Shown: piece by piece, positions 31,206-41,469 of the stretch
Numbering within the stretch: the first letter of the stretch is position 1
Layout: each line of letters starts with the position of its first letter
Assembly (NCBI GenBank): GCA_016125455.1
Contig: WGLS01000001.1
Location: 732,221-796,220, forward strand
DNA length: 64,000 nucleotides
Direction: 5' to 3'
Source of the DNA: Alphaproteobacteria bacterium
Lineage (GTDB): Bacteria; Pseudomonadota; Alphaproteobacteria; Caulobacterales; Parvularculaceae
Notes under the pieces: model-generated
Told to the model about the DNA's origin: nothing
What the model saw: only the letters and a program-made list of their open reading frames with translations
Databases searched by the model: none
Position numbers and translations under genes: made by a program

Positions 31206-32089
31206 GAAGCATCGACCCGGCCCTGCAGGCCGAACTCGACGGCGGCGCGACGACCCTTTGCGCGTGCTGGCGCGTCACCCGCGTCGACGGCGTCGCGCTC
31301 GGCTTCACCGACCATGACCGGCCGCTGGCCTTTGACGGCACGCTCTTCGACCCCGACGGCGGCGCCGACGGCGCGGCCCTCGTCGCGGGCGCCGACCTCG
31401 CCATCGACAACGCGGAAATCGCCGGCGCGTTCGCGTCGGACCGGGTGACGGCGGCGGACCTCGCGGCCGGCAGGTACGATGACGCGACCGTGGAGATGTG
31501 GCGCGTCGACTGGCGCGACCCGTCGCGGCGCTTGCGCCTCGCCGTCGCGACGATCGGCGAGACGACGCGCGAGGATGGCCGCTTTCGCGCGGAACTGCGC
31601 GGCCTCGGCCACCAGCTCGGCCGGACCGTCGGCCGCGTCTATCAGCGCGATTGCGACGCCGTCGTCGGCGACGCCCGCTGCGGCGTCGATCTCGGCGCGG
31701 CGGCGCACCGGGGCGAGGGCGTCGTTGTCGCCGCGCTGGACGAGCTTGGCTTCGAGGCGTCCGGCCTCGCCCCGTTCGAGGACGGATGGTTCGTGCACGG
31801 CGTCGTTGCGTGGCAGAGCGGCGCAAACGCCGGAACGCAGGCCCACGTCAAAGGTCATCGCCGGCTCGCGGGCGGCGCGGCGCGCGTCGACCTCTGGCTG
31901 CCAGCCGGCGGGCCCATCGCAGCCGGCGACGCTTTCACGGTCGCGGCCGGGTGCCGCCGCGACGCGGAGACGTGCGCCGGCAAGTTCGCGAACCTCGTCA
32001 ATTTCCGCGGCTTTCACCTGATGCCCGGCAATGACGTCGCGGTGAGCTATCCCGTCCGCGCCGACGACAATGACGGGGGCAGGCGATGA
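31202..32089 (+). CDS. g13: GTA baseplate hub protein (g13, DUF2163)
   Basis: A 295-residue protein: N-terminal DUF2163 (TTLCACWRVTRVDGVALGFTDHDRPL) and C-terminal phage_BR0599-type domain. The pairs C151/C160 and C251/C258 (QRDCDAVVGDARCG; AAGCRRDAETCAG) are spaced as in RcGTA gp13, in which four such Cys hold an iron-sulfur cluster. All four are present here, so a cluster is likely. Coupled to g12 and g14. Confidence 0.92.
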   Translation: MRSIDPALQAELDGGATTLCACWRVTRVDGVALGFTDHDRPLAFDGTLFDPDGGADGAALVAGADLAIDNAEIAGAFASDRVTAADLAAGRYDDATVEMWRVDWRDPSRRLRLAVATIGETTREDGRFRAELRGLGHQLGRTVGRVYQRDCDAVVGDARCGVDLGAAAHRGEGVVVAALDELGFEASGLAPFEDGWFVHGVVAWQSGANAGTQAHVKGHRRLAGGAARVDLWLPAGGPIAAGDAFTVAAGCRRDAETCAGKFANLVNFRGFHLMPGNDVAVSYPVRADDNDGGRR

Positions 32090-32568
32090 CCGTTGCGGTC
32101 AATCGTCCGCTAACGGCGGATCCCGCCGCGGTCGTTGCGCTGGCGCGCGGCTGGCTCGGCACGCCCTATCGCCACCAGGCGAGCGCGAAGGGCGCGGGCG
32201 CGGACTGCCTCGGCCTCGTGCGCGGCGTCTGGCGCGAGCTTTACGGCGCCGAGCCGGAGGCGCCGCCGCCCTATGGGCCGGACTGGAACGAGCGCTTCGC
32301 CGCGAGCGAGCCCCTGCTCTCCGCCGCGCGCCGGCATCTTGCGCACCGCGACGGCGCGCCGCGGCCTGGAGACGTCCTGATGTTCCGCATCGTCCGAGGG
32401 GGTCCGGTGCGCCATTGCGGGATCATGACGGACCAGGATCGCTTTGCGCACGCCTATGCGGGCCGCGCCGTTATCGAAAGCTGGTTCAACCGTTGGTGGA
32501 CGGAGCGCCTCGCCGAGGCGTTGTCGTTTCCCGGCGACATCAATGGAGGCGCCCCATGGCGCAACTGA
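32086..32568 (+). CDS. g14: GTA baseplate peptidase (g14, NlpC/P60)
   Basis: A 160-residue cell-wall peptidase. Catalytic Cys in GADCLGL (C41), His in VRHCGIM (H110), the family order NlpC/P60. It should open recipient or producer peptidoglycan during DNA delivery. Length is typical of GTA g14. Its 3' end overlaps the start of g15. Confidence 0.92.
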   Translation: MTVAVNRPLTADPAAVVALARGWLGTPYRHQASAKGAGADCLGLVRGVWRELYGAEPEAPPPYGPDWNERFAASEPLLSAARRHLAHRDGAPRPGDVLMFRIVRGGPVRHCGIMTDQDRFAHAYAGRAVIESWFNRWWTERLAEALSFPGDINGGAPWRN

Positions 32569-35500
32569 TCGTCACCGCCGCGGCCGGCCTTGCCGGCGCC
32601 GTCGGCAAGATAGGCGTCGGCTCGATTCTCGCGCGCACCGTCGCTGTCACCGCGGCGAGCTTCGCCGCGAGCGCGGCGACCAACGCCATCCTCGGGCCGC
32701 GCCGCCGCTCGGTCGAGGGGCCGCGCCTGGAGGCGTTCCAGGTGCAGTCGTCCACTGAAGGCGCCGGCGTCCTGCGCGTCTGGGGCCGGGCGCGCGTCGC
32801 GGGACAGATCATCTGGGCCGCGCGCTTCCGGGAAACCGCATCGACGACAAGCGAAAGCGCCGGCGGCAAGGGCGGGCCGTCATCGCGCACGACGATCACG
32901 GAATACGCCTATTCCATCTCGTTCGCGGTGGGCCTGTGCGAAGGTCCGATCGACCGGGTCGGGCGCGTCTGGGCCGACGGCCGCCCGCTCGACCTGTCGA
33001 AGATCAATATGCGGATCTATCATGGCGACGAAACGCAAGGATCGGACGATCTGATCGCCGCCATCGAGGGCGCGGCCCCCGGCTTTCGCGGCCTCGCCTA
33101 TGTCGTGTTCGAGGACCTGCCGCTCGCCGATTTCGGCAATCGCATCCCGCAGCTTTCCTTCGAGGTGGAGCGTTCGCTCGGCCGCGACGATCCGGGCGCG
33201 CTGGAAAATGCGCTCACCGCCGTCACGGTCATCCCGTCGTCAGGGGAGTTCGTCTACGGAACGACGCCGGTGCGCCGGATCGAGGGCGAAGGCGTCGCCG
33301 TCGTCGAGAACCGCCACGCCGGCGGCGGCGAGACCGACTTCGCCGTGTCGATGGACGCGCTCCAGTCGGCCGCCCCGAACCTCGCCGCGGCGTCGCTCGT
33401 GGTCTCGTGGTTCGGCGACGACCTCAACGCCGGCGATTGCGAGCTGCGGCCCGGCGTCGAATCCGCCGCGAAGACGACCGAGCCTTACGAGTGGCGCGCC
33501 GGGGGCGTCGGCCGCGCCGCCGCCCATGTGGTCTCGACCCTAGACGGCGCGCCGGCCTATGGAGGCACGCCAGCCGACCGCGCCGTCGCGGAAGCGATCG
33601 CCGACATGAACGCCCGCGGCCTCGACGTGATGTTCCACCCCTTCATCCTGATGGACGTGCCGCCGGGCAATGAGCTTGCCGACCCCTATGGCGGCGCGTC
33701 GCAGGCCGCGTTCCCCTGGCGCGGGCGGATTGCGAGCGCCGCCGACGCAACCGCCGGCGCGGCCGCCGACGTCGCGGCGTTCTTCGGCGCGGCGGCGCCG
33801 GCGGACTTTTCGATCGTAGACGGAGAGGTCGCCTATGCCGGTCCGGCGGAATGGTCGTTCCGGCGCTTTATCCTCCACTATGCGCACCTGTGCGCAGCGG
33901 CGGGCGGCGTCGAGGCGTTCATCATCGGCTCGGAGCTGCGCGGCCTCACGACCTTGCGCGACGAGGCGGGCGGCTATCCGGCGGTGGCGGCGCTGCGCGC
34001 GCTCGCCGCCGACGTGCGCGCGGCGCTCGGCCCCGCGACGAAAATCTCCTATGGCGCGGACTGGTCGGAGTATTTCGGCCATCAGTCTACGGACGGGTCG
34101 GGCGACGTCTTCTTCCACCTCGACCCTTTCTGGGCCGACGCCAATGTCGACTTCGTCGGCATCGACAACTATCTGCCCCTCGCCGACTGGCGCGACGGCG
34201 AGGGCCATGCCGACGCGCTCGCCGGGTTCGCCGGGCCGACGGACCTCGCCTATCTCGGCGCGAATATCGCCGGCGGCGAGCGGTTCGACTGGCACTACGC
34301 CAGCGACGCCGACCGCGCCGCGCAGGTCCGCACGCCGATCATCGACGGCGCCCATGGCGAGGACTGGGTTTTCCGCCCTAAGGACCTCGGCGGCTGGTGG
34401 TCGAACGCTCACCACGACCGGCCGGGCGGCGTGCGGTCCGCGACGCCGACCGCCTGGGTCCCGGAAGGCAAGCCGATCCGGTTCACGGAAATCGGGTGTC
34501 CCGCCGTCGACAAGGGCGCGAACCAGCCGAACGTCTTTTACGACCCGAAGAGCGCGGAAAGCGCGTTTCCCCATTTCTCCTCCGGCGCGCGCGACGACCT
34601 CGCCCAGCGCCGGTTCCTTGAGGCGCACCTCGCCCACTGGTCGGCGGCGGCGAACAATCCAATATCCTCCGTTTACGAAGGGTCGATGGTCGCGGCGGAC
34701 CGGCTCTACGCCTATGCCTGGGACGCGCGGCCCTATCCGTTCTTTCCGGCGCTTCCGGATGTCTGGGGCGACCATGCCAACTGGGCGCGCGGGCACTGGC
34801 TGAACGGGCGGCTCGGCGCGGCGCCGCTGGGCCGCCTCGTGGAGGCGCTCGCGGCCGAGGCGGGGGCGGTGGCGGTCGACGCGTCCGGCCTTGAGGGCAC
34901 GCTCGCCGGCTACGCTCTTGACCGGCCGATGAGCCCGCGCGCCAGCCTTGAGCCGCTCGCCGCAATCTACCAGTTCGACATGCTCGACGCCGGCGGCGCG
35001 TTGCGGTTCCGCGCCCGCGCCGGCGCCGCGACGATTGCCTGGCCTGCGGACGATCTCGTTGTCGACGGCCGCGACCCTGCGCTCTCGGTCGCGCGCGAGC
35101 ACCGGACGGATGCGCCCGCCGCCCTGCGCTTCGGGTTCATTGACGAGGGCGCGGACTATCTGCCTGGCGTCGTCGAGGCGGTTGAGCCCGGCCGCGCCGA
35201 TGCGCGCGCCGCTGGCATCGACGCGCCGGTCGTGATCGACGCCGGCGAGGCGGCCGCGCGCGCCCGGGCGATGCTCGCCGAGGCCCATGTCTCGCTGGAG
35301 ACGGCGACGTTCCGCCTGCCGCCGTCCGCGGCCCGCCTCGAGCCGGGCGACGCGATTGAGCTTGCGCCGCCGGGGTCGGGCGCGCCGCGCCGCTATCGCA
35401 TCGCGGAAATCTCGGACGGCCTCGACCGCCGGGTGGAGGCGGTGCGCATCGCTCGCGACGCCTATCGCGCGCCGGCGGACATCGCGACGCCCTCTGCGCC

Positions 35501-36479
35501 GCCGCGGCCGCCGGCGTTCGGGCCGCCGGCCGTCGCCTGTTTCGATGCGCCGTTGTTGCGCGACGATGACGATCCAGCCGCCATTCGCGCCGCGGCGTTC
35601 GCCTCGCCCTGGCCGGGCCGCATCGCGGTCTATCGCCGGCGCGCGGGCGACGCAGGAGATGGCGCGCTTGCCGGCATCGTCGAGGCGCGCGGCGCCTTTG
35701 GCCGGCTCGACGCGGCGCTCGCCCCCTTCGATGGCCCCAGCGGCCTGTGGCTGCAGGCATCGTTTCGGATCCGGCTGTTTCATGGGTCTCTCGCCTCACG
35801 ACCGGCGGAGGAGACGCTCGCCGGCGCGAACGCCATGCTCGTCGAGGTCGACGCCGCAACCGGCGCCTGCGAGGTCGTGCAGTTCCGCGACGCGACGCTC
35901 GGCGTCGACGGCGTCTGGACCCTATCGACTCTTCTGCGCGGGCAGGCGGGCACGGAAGACCTCGCCGCCCTTGGCGCGGCGGCCGGCGCGCGCGTCGCCC
36001 TTGTCGACGCCGGCCTTTCCGAAATTGCCATCCCCCTTGACGCGCTCGGGCTTGAACTCGTCCTCGCCGCCGGGCCGGCAGGCGAGGCCCCGGCGACCAG
36101 CGACGCCTATGCCGAAACGACCCTGACGCCGGCCATGCGGGCGCTCGCGCCCCTGTCGCCCGTTCATTTGAAGGCCGAAAGGGCCGCTGGCGGCTGGTCG
36201 GTTTCGTGGATCCGCCGCACGAGGATCGGCGGCGATGGCTGGACGACGGCCGACGCGCCCCTCGGCGAGGCGTACGAGCGCTATGAGGTCGAGATCGTCG
36301 CCGGCGGGGCGGTCCTGCGCCGGGAAACGCTCGCCGCGCCGGTATTCGCCTACGACGCCGCCAAGGCGGCGGCGGACTTCGGGCCCGGCGGGCCGGCGGC
36401 GCCGTTCGAGGTGCGCGTCGCCCAGGTCTCCGACCTTGTCGGCTCCGGCGTCGCCGCGGGGTTGACGATCGCCCCGTGA
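32556..36479 (+). CDS. g15: GTA host-specificity / megatron protein (g15)
   Basis: A 1307-residue baseplate protein. The N-terminal phage-tail hub part (AQLIVTAAAGLAGAVGKIG, GPRRRSVEGPRL, EGAGVLRVWGRARVAG) is followed by the GTA-TIM glycosidase-like barrel (from about residue 400: GLDVMFHPFILMDVPPG, EAFIIGSELRGLTTLRD, ISYGADWSEYFGHQ, FVGIDNYLPLADWRDG, ITEIGCP-like FTEIGCPAVDKGANQPN). The C-terminal rift-related and Ig-like parts come last (RIGGDGWTTADAPLGEAYERYEV). Length matches RcGTA g15 (about 1300), so it is intact. ATG 32556 follows GGAGG; a longer in-frame extension overlaps g14 and is not used. Confidence 0.94.
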   Translation: MAQLIVTAAAGLAGAVGKIGVGSILARTVAVTAASFAASAATNAILGPRRRSVEGPRLEAFQVQSSTEGAGVLRVWGRARVAGQIIWAARFRETASTTSESAGGKGGPSSRTTITEYAYSISFAVGLCEGPIDRVGRVWADGRPLDLSKINMRIYHGDETQGSDDLIAAIEGAAPGFRGLAYVVFEDLPLADFGNRIPQLSFEVERSLGRDDPGALENALTAVTVIPSSGEFVYGTTPVRRIEGEGVAVVENRHAGGGETDFAVSMDALQSAAPNLAAASLVVSWFGDDLNAGDCELRPGVESAAKTTEPYEWRAGGVGRAAAHVVSTLDGAPAYGGTPADRAVAEAIADMNARGLDVMFHPFILMDVPPGNELADPYGGASQAAFPWRGRIASAADATAGAAADVAAFFGAAAPADFSIVDGEVAYAGPAEWSFRRFILHYAHLCAAAGGVEAFIIGSELRGLTTLRDEAGGYPAVAALRALAADVRAALGPATKISYGADWSEYFGHQSTDGSGDVFFHLDPFWADANVDFVGIDNYLPLADWRDGEGHADALAGFAGPTDLAYLGANIAGGERFDWHYASDADRAAQVRTPIIDGAHGEDWVFRPKDLGGWWSNAHHDRPGGVRSATPTAWVPEGKPIRFTEIGCPAVDKGANQPNVFYDPKSAESAFPHFSSGARDDLAQRRFLEAHLAHWSAAANNPISSVYEGSMVAADRLYAYAWDARPYPFFPALPDVWGDHANWARGHWLNGRLGAAPLGRLVEALAAEAGAVAVDASGLEGTLAGYALDRPMSPRASLEPLAAIYQFDMLDAGGALRFRARAGAATIAWPADDLVVDGRDPALSVAREHRTDAPAALRFGFIDEGADYLPGVVEAVEPGRADARAAGIDAPVVIDAGEAAARARAMLAEAHVSLETATFRLPPSAARLEPGDAIELAPPGSGAPRRYRIAEISDGLDRRVEAVRIARDAYRAPADIATPSAPPRPPAFGPPAVACFDAPLLRDDDDPAAIRAAAFASPWPGRIAVYRRRAGDAGDGALAGIVEARGAFGRLDAALAPFDGPSGLWLQASFRIRLFHGSLASRPAEETLAGANAMLVEVDAATGACEVVQFRDATLGVDGVWTLSTLLRGQAGTEDLAALGAAAGARVALVDAGLSEIAIPLDALGLELVLAAGPAGEAPATSDAYAETTLTPAMRALAPLSPVHLKAERAAGGWSVSWIRRTRIGGDGWTTADAPLGEAYERYEVEIVAGGAVLRRETLAAPVFAYDAAKAAADFGPGGPAAPFEVRVAQVSDLVGSGVAAGLTIAP

Positions 36480-36587
36480 CCCGCCGCGCGCGCCGCTCGA
36501 TTAACGCCGCGTCAATGGGCTTGCGCATATTTCTCAATATCTTGCGCGGACCCAGCCGGGCAGGACCTGGGAGAGCGTTTGCGCGGC

Positions 36588-38606
36588 ATGACCGCCACCG
36601 ACACAGCTGTTTCGGCCTACAAGGGCACGCGCGATGCGGTCGTTCGGGAATACCCGATGCGCCTCGGCATCGCCGGCGTTGTCGCCTGCGTCGTGGCGGC
36701 GGTCGTCGGGCCGACGATTGCCGCGGCCTGGTGGGCGCTTGTCGCAGCGCTGCTCGGGGCGGAGGTCGCCTGCTACCGCCGGTACTTCCAGACCGACCGC
36801 GAGCGGATCGACCGCGGCGCCGTCGCCGGCTTCGCCGCGCTCAGCGTCGTCACTGCGGCGACGTTCACCTTTCCCGTCTGGGTACTGATGGCCAATGGCG
36901 CCGCCTGGGCGACGTTCGCGGCGGCGGCCTTCATGGCCGGCACCCTGATCAATCTGACGGTGCACAACGCCAACTCGCGGCTGATTTACGCCACGTCAGC
37001 AGGGCCGATGGCGCTGTCGTTTCTTGCGACCGGCGCGTGGTTGTCGGTCGAATCGCGAACGGCGGTGCCGGCGGTCACGGCGCTCGCTTTCGTCGGCGCT
37101 CTCCTCGCGACATATGCTGCGCGTACGGATTACATCAGCCGGCTGCGGCGCGCGATGGCCGATGCGCGCGACCAGGAGATGAAGGCGGTCGAGGCGAACC
37201 TGTCCAAGTCGCGATTCCTCGCCAAGATGAGCCACGAGCTGCGCACGCCCCTTAACGGCGTCATCGGCATGACCGAGGCGCTCCGCGACAGCGAGCTGAC
37301 GCCGGACCAGCGCGAAAAGCTCGACGTGGTCGTTGCGTCCAGCGATGCGCTGCTGGAGCTCCTGAACGAAATTCTGGACCACTCGAAGATCGAGGCGGAC
37401 CGGCTTGAGCTGGAGTTCGCCGACGAGGACATCCGGGACCTCGTCGCCCAGTCCGCGACGCTGTTCCAGCCGGGCGCGATGCGCAAGGACATCAACCTGA
37501 TCTATGACGTGGAGCGGGTCGCCGCGCCCTATCTGCGCATCGACGGCCGGCGCCTGCGCCAGTGCGTCGTCAACCTCGTTTCCAACGCCGTAAAGTTCAC
37601 CGACCAGGGCGAGGTCTCCATCAAGCTCCTTACAGAGATCGTCAAGGCGCCGCCGTCCGGCGACCCGGAGCGCGATCGGATGGCCGCGGCGATCGCGCGG
37701 ATCGAGCGGCGCCTCAACGGCTTGCCGGATGAGGACGCGGCCGGCGACGAGGGCCCAGCGGGCTCAGGCGAGCCGGGGCCGGGCCGCGCGCGCGTCGTCA
37801 TCGAGGTCGCGGACACCGGCATCGGGATGACGCCCGAACAGTGCGCTCGCATCTTTGAGGCGTTCGAACAGGCCGACAATTCGATCACAAGGCGGTTCGG
37901 CGGCACCGGTCTCGGTCTTTCGGTCAGCCGCGCCATCGTCGAGGCTATGGGCGGCGCCCTTACGGTCGCGTCGACGCCCGGCAAGGGCTCGACCTTTACC
38001 ATCGAGGTGGTGGTCGACATGGGCGAGGCGCCGGCCGAAGATGAATTCGACGTGGTGCTTGACGCGCCGAGCCGCACCGGCGGCGCGGCCCTCGTCGTTG
38101 AGGACAATCTTGTCAATCGAAAGGTCGTCGCGGCGCTGCTTGCCGACTATGACGTAACGATCGTCGAGGCGGAAAACGGCCGCATCGCCCTGGAGAGGAT
38201 CGCCGAACGCCGGTTCGACGTCGTGCTGATGGACATTCACATGCCGGAAATGGACGGCCTGACCGCCACGCGCGCAATCCGCGCGTCGTCTGCGCCCTGG
38301 TCGACGACGCCGATCATCGCGCTGACGGCGGCCGTCGGCTCGGACGACCGGACGGCGTGTTTCGAGGCGGGCGTCGATGGGGTGCTCGCCAAGCCCCTGC
38401 GGTCGGCGGAGCTTGTCGAGATCTTCGACCGCTTCGTCTGGCGGGATCGGTCGGCGGGCGGCGAATTCAGCGGCAGGGAAGTTGTTGGCGGGGAACATGT
38501 CGCTGGGATGGCCCTCGAGGGCGACGGGAAACTGAGGGCGGTCGCGTCGTCATCGGGTGACATGGCCCAGGACGGCATTGGCCGCCGAAGCGCGCAGCGG
38601 GAATAG
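36588..38606 (+). CDS. Membrane hybrid histidine kinase with receiver domain
   Basis: A 672-residue protein. The N-terminal about 180 residues hold five to six membrane helices with little periplasmic loop. Then come a DHp domain with [11 protein letters not shown] (H216), a CA domain with the N-box near N334, DTGIGM (D409) and GGTGLGLS, and a C-terminal receiver with [11 protein letters not shown] (D549). No PAS domain was seen. Such hybrids usually pass phosphate to a phosphotransferase, as CckA does to ChpT; this one differs from CckA by its membrane sensor. It starts 108 bp after g15. A TTG at 36579 is an alternative start. Confidence 0.88.
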   Translation: MTATDTAVSAYKGTRDAVVREYPMRLGIAGVVACVVAAVVGPTIAAAWWALVAALLGAEVACYRRYFQTDRERIDRGAVAGFAALSVVTAATFTFPVWVLMANGAAWATFAAAAFMAGTLINLTVHNANSRLIYATSAGPMALSFLATGAWLSVESRTAVPAVTALAFVGALLATYAARTDYISRLRRAMADARDQEMKAVEANLSKSRFLAKMSHELRTPLNGVIGMTEALRDSELTPDQREKLDVVVASSDALLELLNEILDHSKIEADRLELEFADEDIRDLVAQSATLFQPGAMRKDINLIYDVERVAAPYLRIDGRRLRQCVVNLVSNAVKFTDQGEVSIKLLTEIVKAPPSGDPERDRMAAAIARIERRLNGLPDEDAAGDEGPAGSGEPGPGRARVVIEVADTGIGMTPEQCARIFEAFEQADNSITRRFGGTGLGLSVSRAIVEAMGGALTVASTPGKGSTFTIEVVVDMGEAPAEDEFDVVLDAPSRTGGAALVVEDNLVNRKVVAALLADYDVTIVEAENGRIALERIAERRFDVVLMDIHMPEMDGLTATRAIRASSAPWSTTPIIALTAAVGSDDRTACFEAGVDGVLAKPLRSAELVEIFDRFVWRDRSAGGEFSGREVVGGEHVAGMALEGDGKLRAVASSSGDMAQDGIGRRSAQRE

Positions 38607-38718
38607 GGCGGCGGGGGACGCGGGTAGGTCTTTAATTTCCCGTTCGAACGCGCATCTTATGCAGGCCGCATCGGCGGGCGTTCCGGCGGCGCGGCCGTTC
38701 TGGCATTGGCGGAATGGG

Positions 38719-38746
38719 TTGGCCTCACTGGTTTGGCCTCACTGGT
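38719..38746 (+). repeat. 14-bp tandem duplication upstream of the DnaJ-like gene
   Basis: TTGGCCTCACTGGT occurs twice head to tail, with a degenerate half copy on either side, 43-70 bp before the TTG start of the next gene. Confidence 0.65.
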
Positions 38747-38788
38747 CTGGTTTGAGTATTCTGGACGGGTTTTGAAAGGACGACGAGG

Positions 38789-39754
38789 TTGGCGCGCAAT
38801 CCGTACACAGTTCTCGGCGTGGCGCCGTCGGCGACGGATTCGGAAATCCGCGCCGCGTTCCGCAAGCTCGCCAAGCTGCACCATCCGGACCGCAATCCGG
38901 GCGATGCGAAATCCGAAGACAAGTTCAAGGAAGTCTCGGCCGCCTTTGACATTCTTGGCGACGCCGAGCGGCGCCGCCGTTTCGACCGCGGCGAGATCGA
39001 CGCTGACGGCCGGGAGCGGATGCGCGCGGGCGCTTATCCCCGCGGCGGTCCGGGCGCCGGCGCTGGATCCGGGCCTGGCTTCGGCCGCGACGGTCCGTTC
39101 GGCGCGTCGGAAGGTCCGGGCGAGTTTTCCGACATTTCCGATCTGTTTGCGGATCTCTTTGGCGCGCGATCGCGCGATGGCGGTGCGGGCCGCGGCGGGT
39201 TCAAGGGCGCGCCGACCCGCGGCCGCGACCTGCGATACCGGCTTGAGGTGGAATTCCTCGAAGCCGCCCTCGGCGCGCGCAAGCGCGTGACCATGCCCGA
39301 CGGGCGCACCCTCGACATCCAGGCGCCGCCCGGCCTTGAGGACGGCCAGACCCTTCGGCTGCGCGGCCAGGGCGAGCCAGGCCCCGGCGGCGGCCAGCCC
39401 GGCGACGTCTATGTCGAGGTAACCGTCCGTGCACATCGTTTATTCGAGCGCGATGGCCTCGATATCCATCTGGAGGCCCCGATCACCCTCAAAGAGGCGG
39501 TGCTGGGCGGAAAGATCACGGTGCCAACAATCGAGGGCGACGTTGCGGTGACTGTCCCGCGCGGCGCGAATTCAGGCACTACATTGCGCCTGCGCGGCCG
39601 CGGGATCGCGCAGCGGGAGGGCGCGACGGGCGATCAGTTCGTCAAGCTCAAGATCATGCTGCCCGAGGGCGGGGACCCGGAGCTTGAGGCGTTCGTGCGC
39701 GGCTGGTCCGGCGGCGCCTCAAAGGAGACCCGCGCGCGCTTCGCCGACGTGTGA
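38789..39754 (+). CDS. DnaJ-class co-chaperone without zinc finger (CbpA-like)
   Basis: A 321-residue protein. The J domain is at 1-66 with HPD in LHHPDRNPG, followed by a Gly/Phe-rich linker. The two C-terminal substrate-binding barrels follow directly (LRYRLEVEFLEAALGARKRV, RTLDIQAPPGLEDGQTLRLRGQGEPG, LDIHLEAPITLKEAVLGGKI, VTVPRGANSGTTLRLRGRG). The Cys-rich zinc domain of DnaJ is absent, which makes it CbpA-like. It would stimulate DnaK. It starts with TTG, preceded by AAAGGA. Confidence 0.9.
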   Translation: MARNPYTVLGVAPSATDSEIRAAFRKLAKLHHPDRNPGDAKSEDKFKEVSAAFDILGDAERRRRFDRGEIDADGRERMRAGAYPRGGPGAGAGSGPGFGRDGPFGASEGPGEFSDISDLFADLFGARSRDGGAGRGGFKGAPTRGRDLRYRLEVEFLEAALGARKRVTMPDGRTLDIQAPPGLEDGQTLRLRGQGEPGPGGGQPGDVYVEVTVRAHRLFERDGLDIHLEAPITLKEAVLGGKITVPTIEGDVAVTVPRGANSGTTLRLRGRGIAQREGATGDQFVKLKIMLPEGGDPELEAFVRGWSGGASKETRARFADV

Positions 39755-39852
39755 GGCCTCGCATATTCTCGGCCAATTCCAATATGAGCCGCATCGGCCT
39801 ATCGTCCCGGAATGTCCGCCGCCCCCGTCGATAAGGTGCGAACGCCGCCACG

Positions 39853-41469
39853 ATGACCAGAACCGACGCGACCAGAACCGGCGCGACCAGACCCGGCGCG
39901 ACCAGAACCGGCGCCGCCGGGAAGGAGGCGGCCCCTGAGGACGCCGATGACGAGAAGGACCTGTTTGGCCGGCTCGACCGGTTTCTTGACACGCTGCCCC
40001 TGTCCGCGACGACGAAGCTCTTTGCGGCCGTGGAAAAACGGGCGGCGGAGCGCGGCCGGGCCGCAGATCACGCCAGGGACCGGGATCTCGAAAAGGCGAC
40101 GCCAGGGTCCGGTTCGGCGCGCGACGCCGACGCCCTCGACGCGCTGCCGCGCGAACGCCTGATCGCCCTCCTGCGGCGTCGAATTCCGTCTGCGGAATAT
40201 TTCCCCGCGCGCCGCGCCGATGCGCGCCGGCGCTTTTTCGAGCCGTTCGACGCCTTTTTCACCGCCGCCCGCAAGGGTCGCAAGCGACTTGCCCGGATAC
40301 CGCGAACGAGCCTCGCGCCTGTCTGGCGCTTCCTCACCCGCAGCGACAATTGCCCGCGCGCGGCCGCTGCCGCGGGCCGCGTCTCGGCGTTGATCGCCGA
40401 TCCTACCGACAATGGCGCGCTCGCCACGAAGGCCGCCGCCGATCGCGGCCTCGTCGAGGCGCTGGATCATCTGTATGCGGCCGTCGTGGACGACCTTTCG
40501 GCGGTCGAAGCGCGCGCCGGACGGGACGCCGGCTTTTTCCGCGCCGCAGCGGCGTGGCTTGGCGAGGGCGAGGGCGGCGAGGCCGGCGCGCTCGTGTTCG
40601 ACGACCTGATGGAGATCGCGCGGCTGTGCCGCATCCGGGACCAGCTTGTCGCGGCCCGCGCGCGATTTCCGCTCGGCCTGAAAAAGCTAAGCGACGCAGG
40701 GCTGCGCGACGCCGAAGCGCTGTTCATGGAGGCCGCCGCGGCGCACCCCCGCGACGCCGGCTATATCCTGATGTTCTTCGCCGGACGGATGGACCAGCCA
40801 TGGAGCGCGATGCCGCTCTACTACCGTCTTCGGCGCGAACCGGCGGCGGGGGCGCTTGCGGACCTCCTGTTCGGCGATCTTGAAATCCTCGTGCGCGACA
40901 TTGAACGCGACGGCGAGCGCGGGTTCGAGCCGCGCGACGCGGCGTCGCGCTTCGAGCGTTGCGCCGCCTTCGCCGAAGGGATCGCCGCTGCGACCCGCGC
41001 CGCCGCCGACGGCGCCCTGACGAACAGGGTCGAGGCGAGTCGCGATCTCGCCGCGACGGCGCTCGCCCGCGCCGTGGAGCAGGCGCGCGCCGCCCTGCGC
41101 ACGGCGACGCCGGTGCGACAGGCTCATGGATCGACGCTGCTGTTTACGCCGCGTCCGGACGTTGACGTCGAAGCCTGCGCCGAGCTTCTCGATCGCGCCG
41201 GGCGCGCGGCGGGATTCCTCGCGGACGCGCCGCGCCTTGCCGACGCCCTGCGCCGGCCGTGGGCGGCGGCCGGGGCGGAGGACGCTGCGAGCTATATCGG
41301 TCGGTATGCGAACGATCTCGTCCGCGAGATCCGCGCCGCGGAAGGCGATCTGAGGCGTCGCGCGCGAGATCGGTTCGCCGCCTTGCTCGATATCGCCTCG
41401 CCGCTGATCGAACCCGGCGCGGCCGCTCTCCTGCAGGAACGCGCCGCCGCGGCGGCGCTCGCGGAATGA
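39853..41469 (+). CDS. Helical protein of unknown function
   Basis: A 538-residue cytosolic protein, mostly alanine- and arginine-rich helices. I do not recognise a family. The first 20 codons are four 15-bp repeats encoding TRTDA, TRTGA, TRPGA, TRTGA. Stretches such as LFGRLDRFLDTLPLSATTKLFAAVEKR and PRDAGYILMFFAGRMDQPWSAMPLYYRL look like a packed globular core, with no catalytic motif. The start is not well supported (AAGGTG is 14 bases away) and the true N-terminus may lie after the repeats. Alone, after the DnaJ-like gene. Confidence 0.55.
   Translation: MTRTDATRTGATRPGATRTGAAGKEAAPEDADDEKDLFGRLDRFLDTLPLSATTKLFAAVEKRAAERGRAADHARDRDLEKATPGSGSARDADALDALPRERLIALLRRRIPSAEYFPARRADARRRFFEPFDAFFTAARKGRKRLARIPRTSLAPVWRFLTRSDNCPRAAAAAGRVSALIADPTDNGALATKAAADRGLVEALDHLYAAVVDDLSAVEARAGRDAGFFRAAAAWLGEGEGGEAGALVFDDLMEIARLCRIRDQLVAARARFPLGLKKLSDAGLRDAEALFMEAAAAHPRDAGYILMFFAGRMDQPWSAMPLYYRLRREPAAGALADLLFGDLEILVRDIERDGERGFEPRDAASRFERCAAFAEGIAAATRAAADGALTNRVEASRDLAATALARAVEQARAALRTATPVRQAHGSTLLFTPRPDVDVEACAELLDRAGRAAGFLADAPRLADALRRPWAAAGAEDAASYIGRYANDLVREIRAAEGDLRRRARDRFAALLDIASPLIEPGAAALLQERAAAAALAE
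39856..39915 (+). repeat. Four 15-bp tandem repeats at the 5' end of the helical-protein gene
   Basis: Four copies of ACCAGAACCGGCGCG (with point changes) run head to tail directly after the ATG. Confidence 0.75.

Noticed and set aside
33540..35783. 747-codon leftward frame opposite GTA g15
   Set aside because: Shadow of g15; Arg-rich with no recognisable domain.
22485..36479. Ordinary prophage
   Set aside because: No integrase, repressor, replication or lysis genes and no attachment sites; gene order and the short tape measure are those of a GTA.
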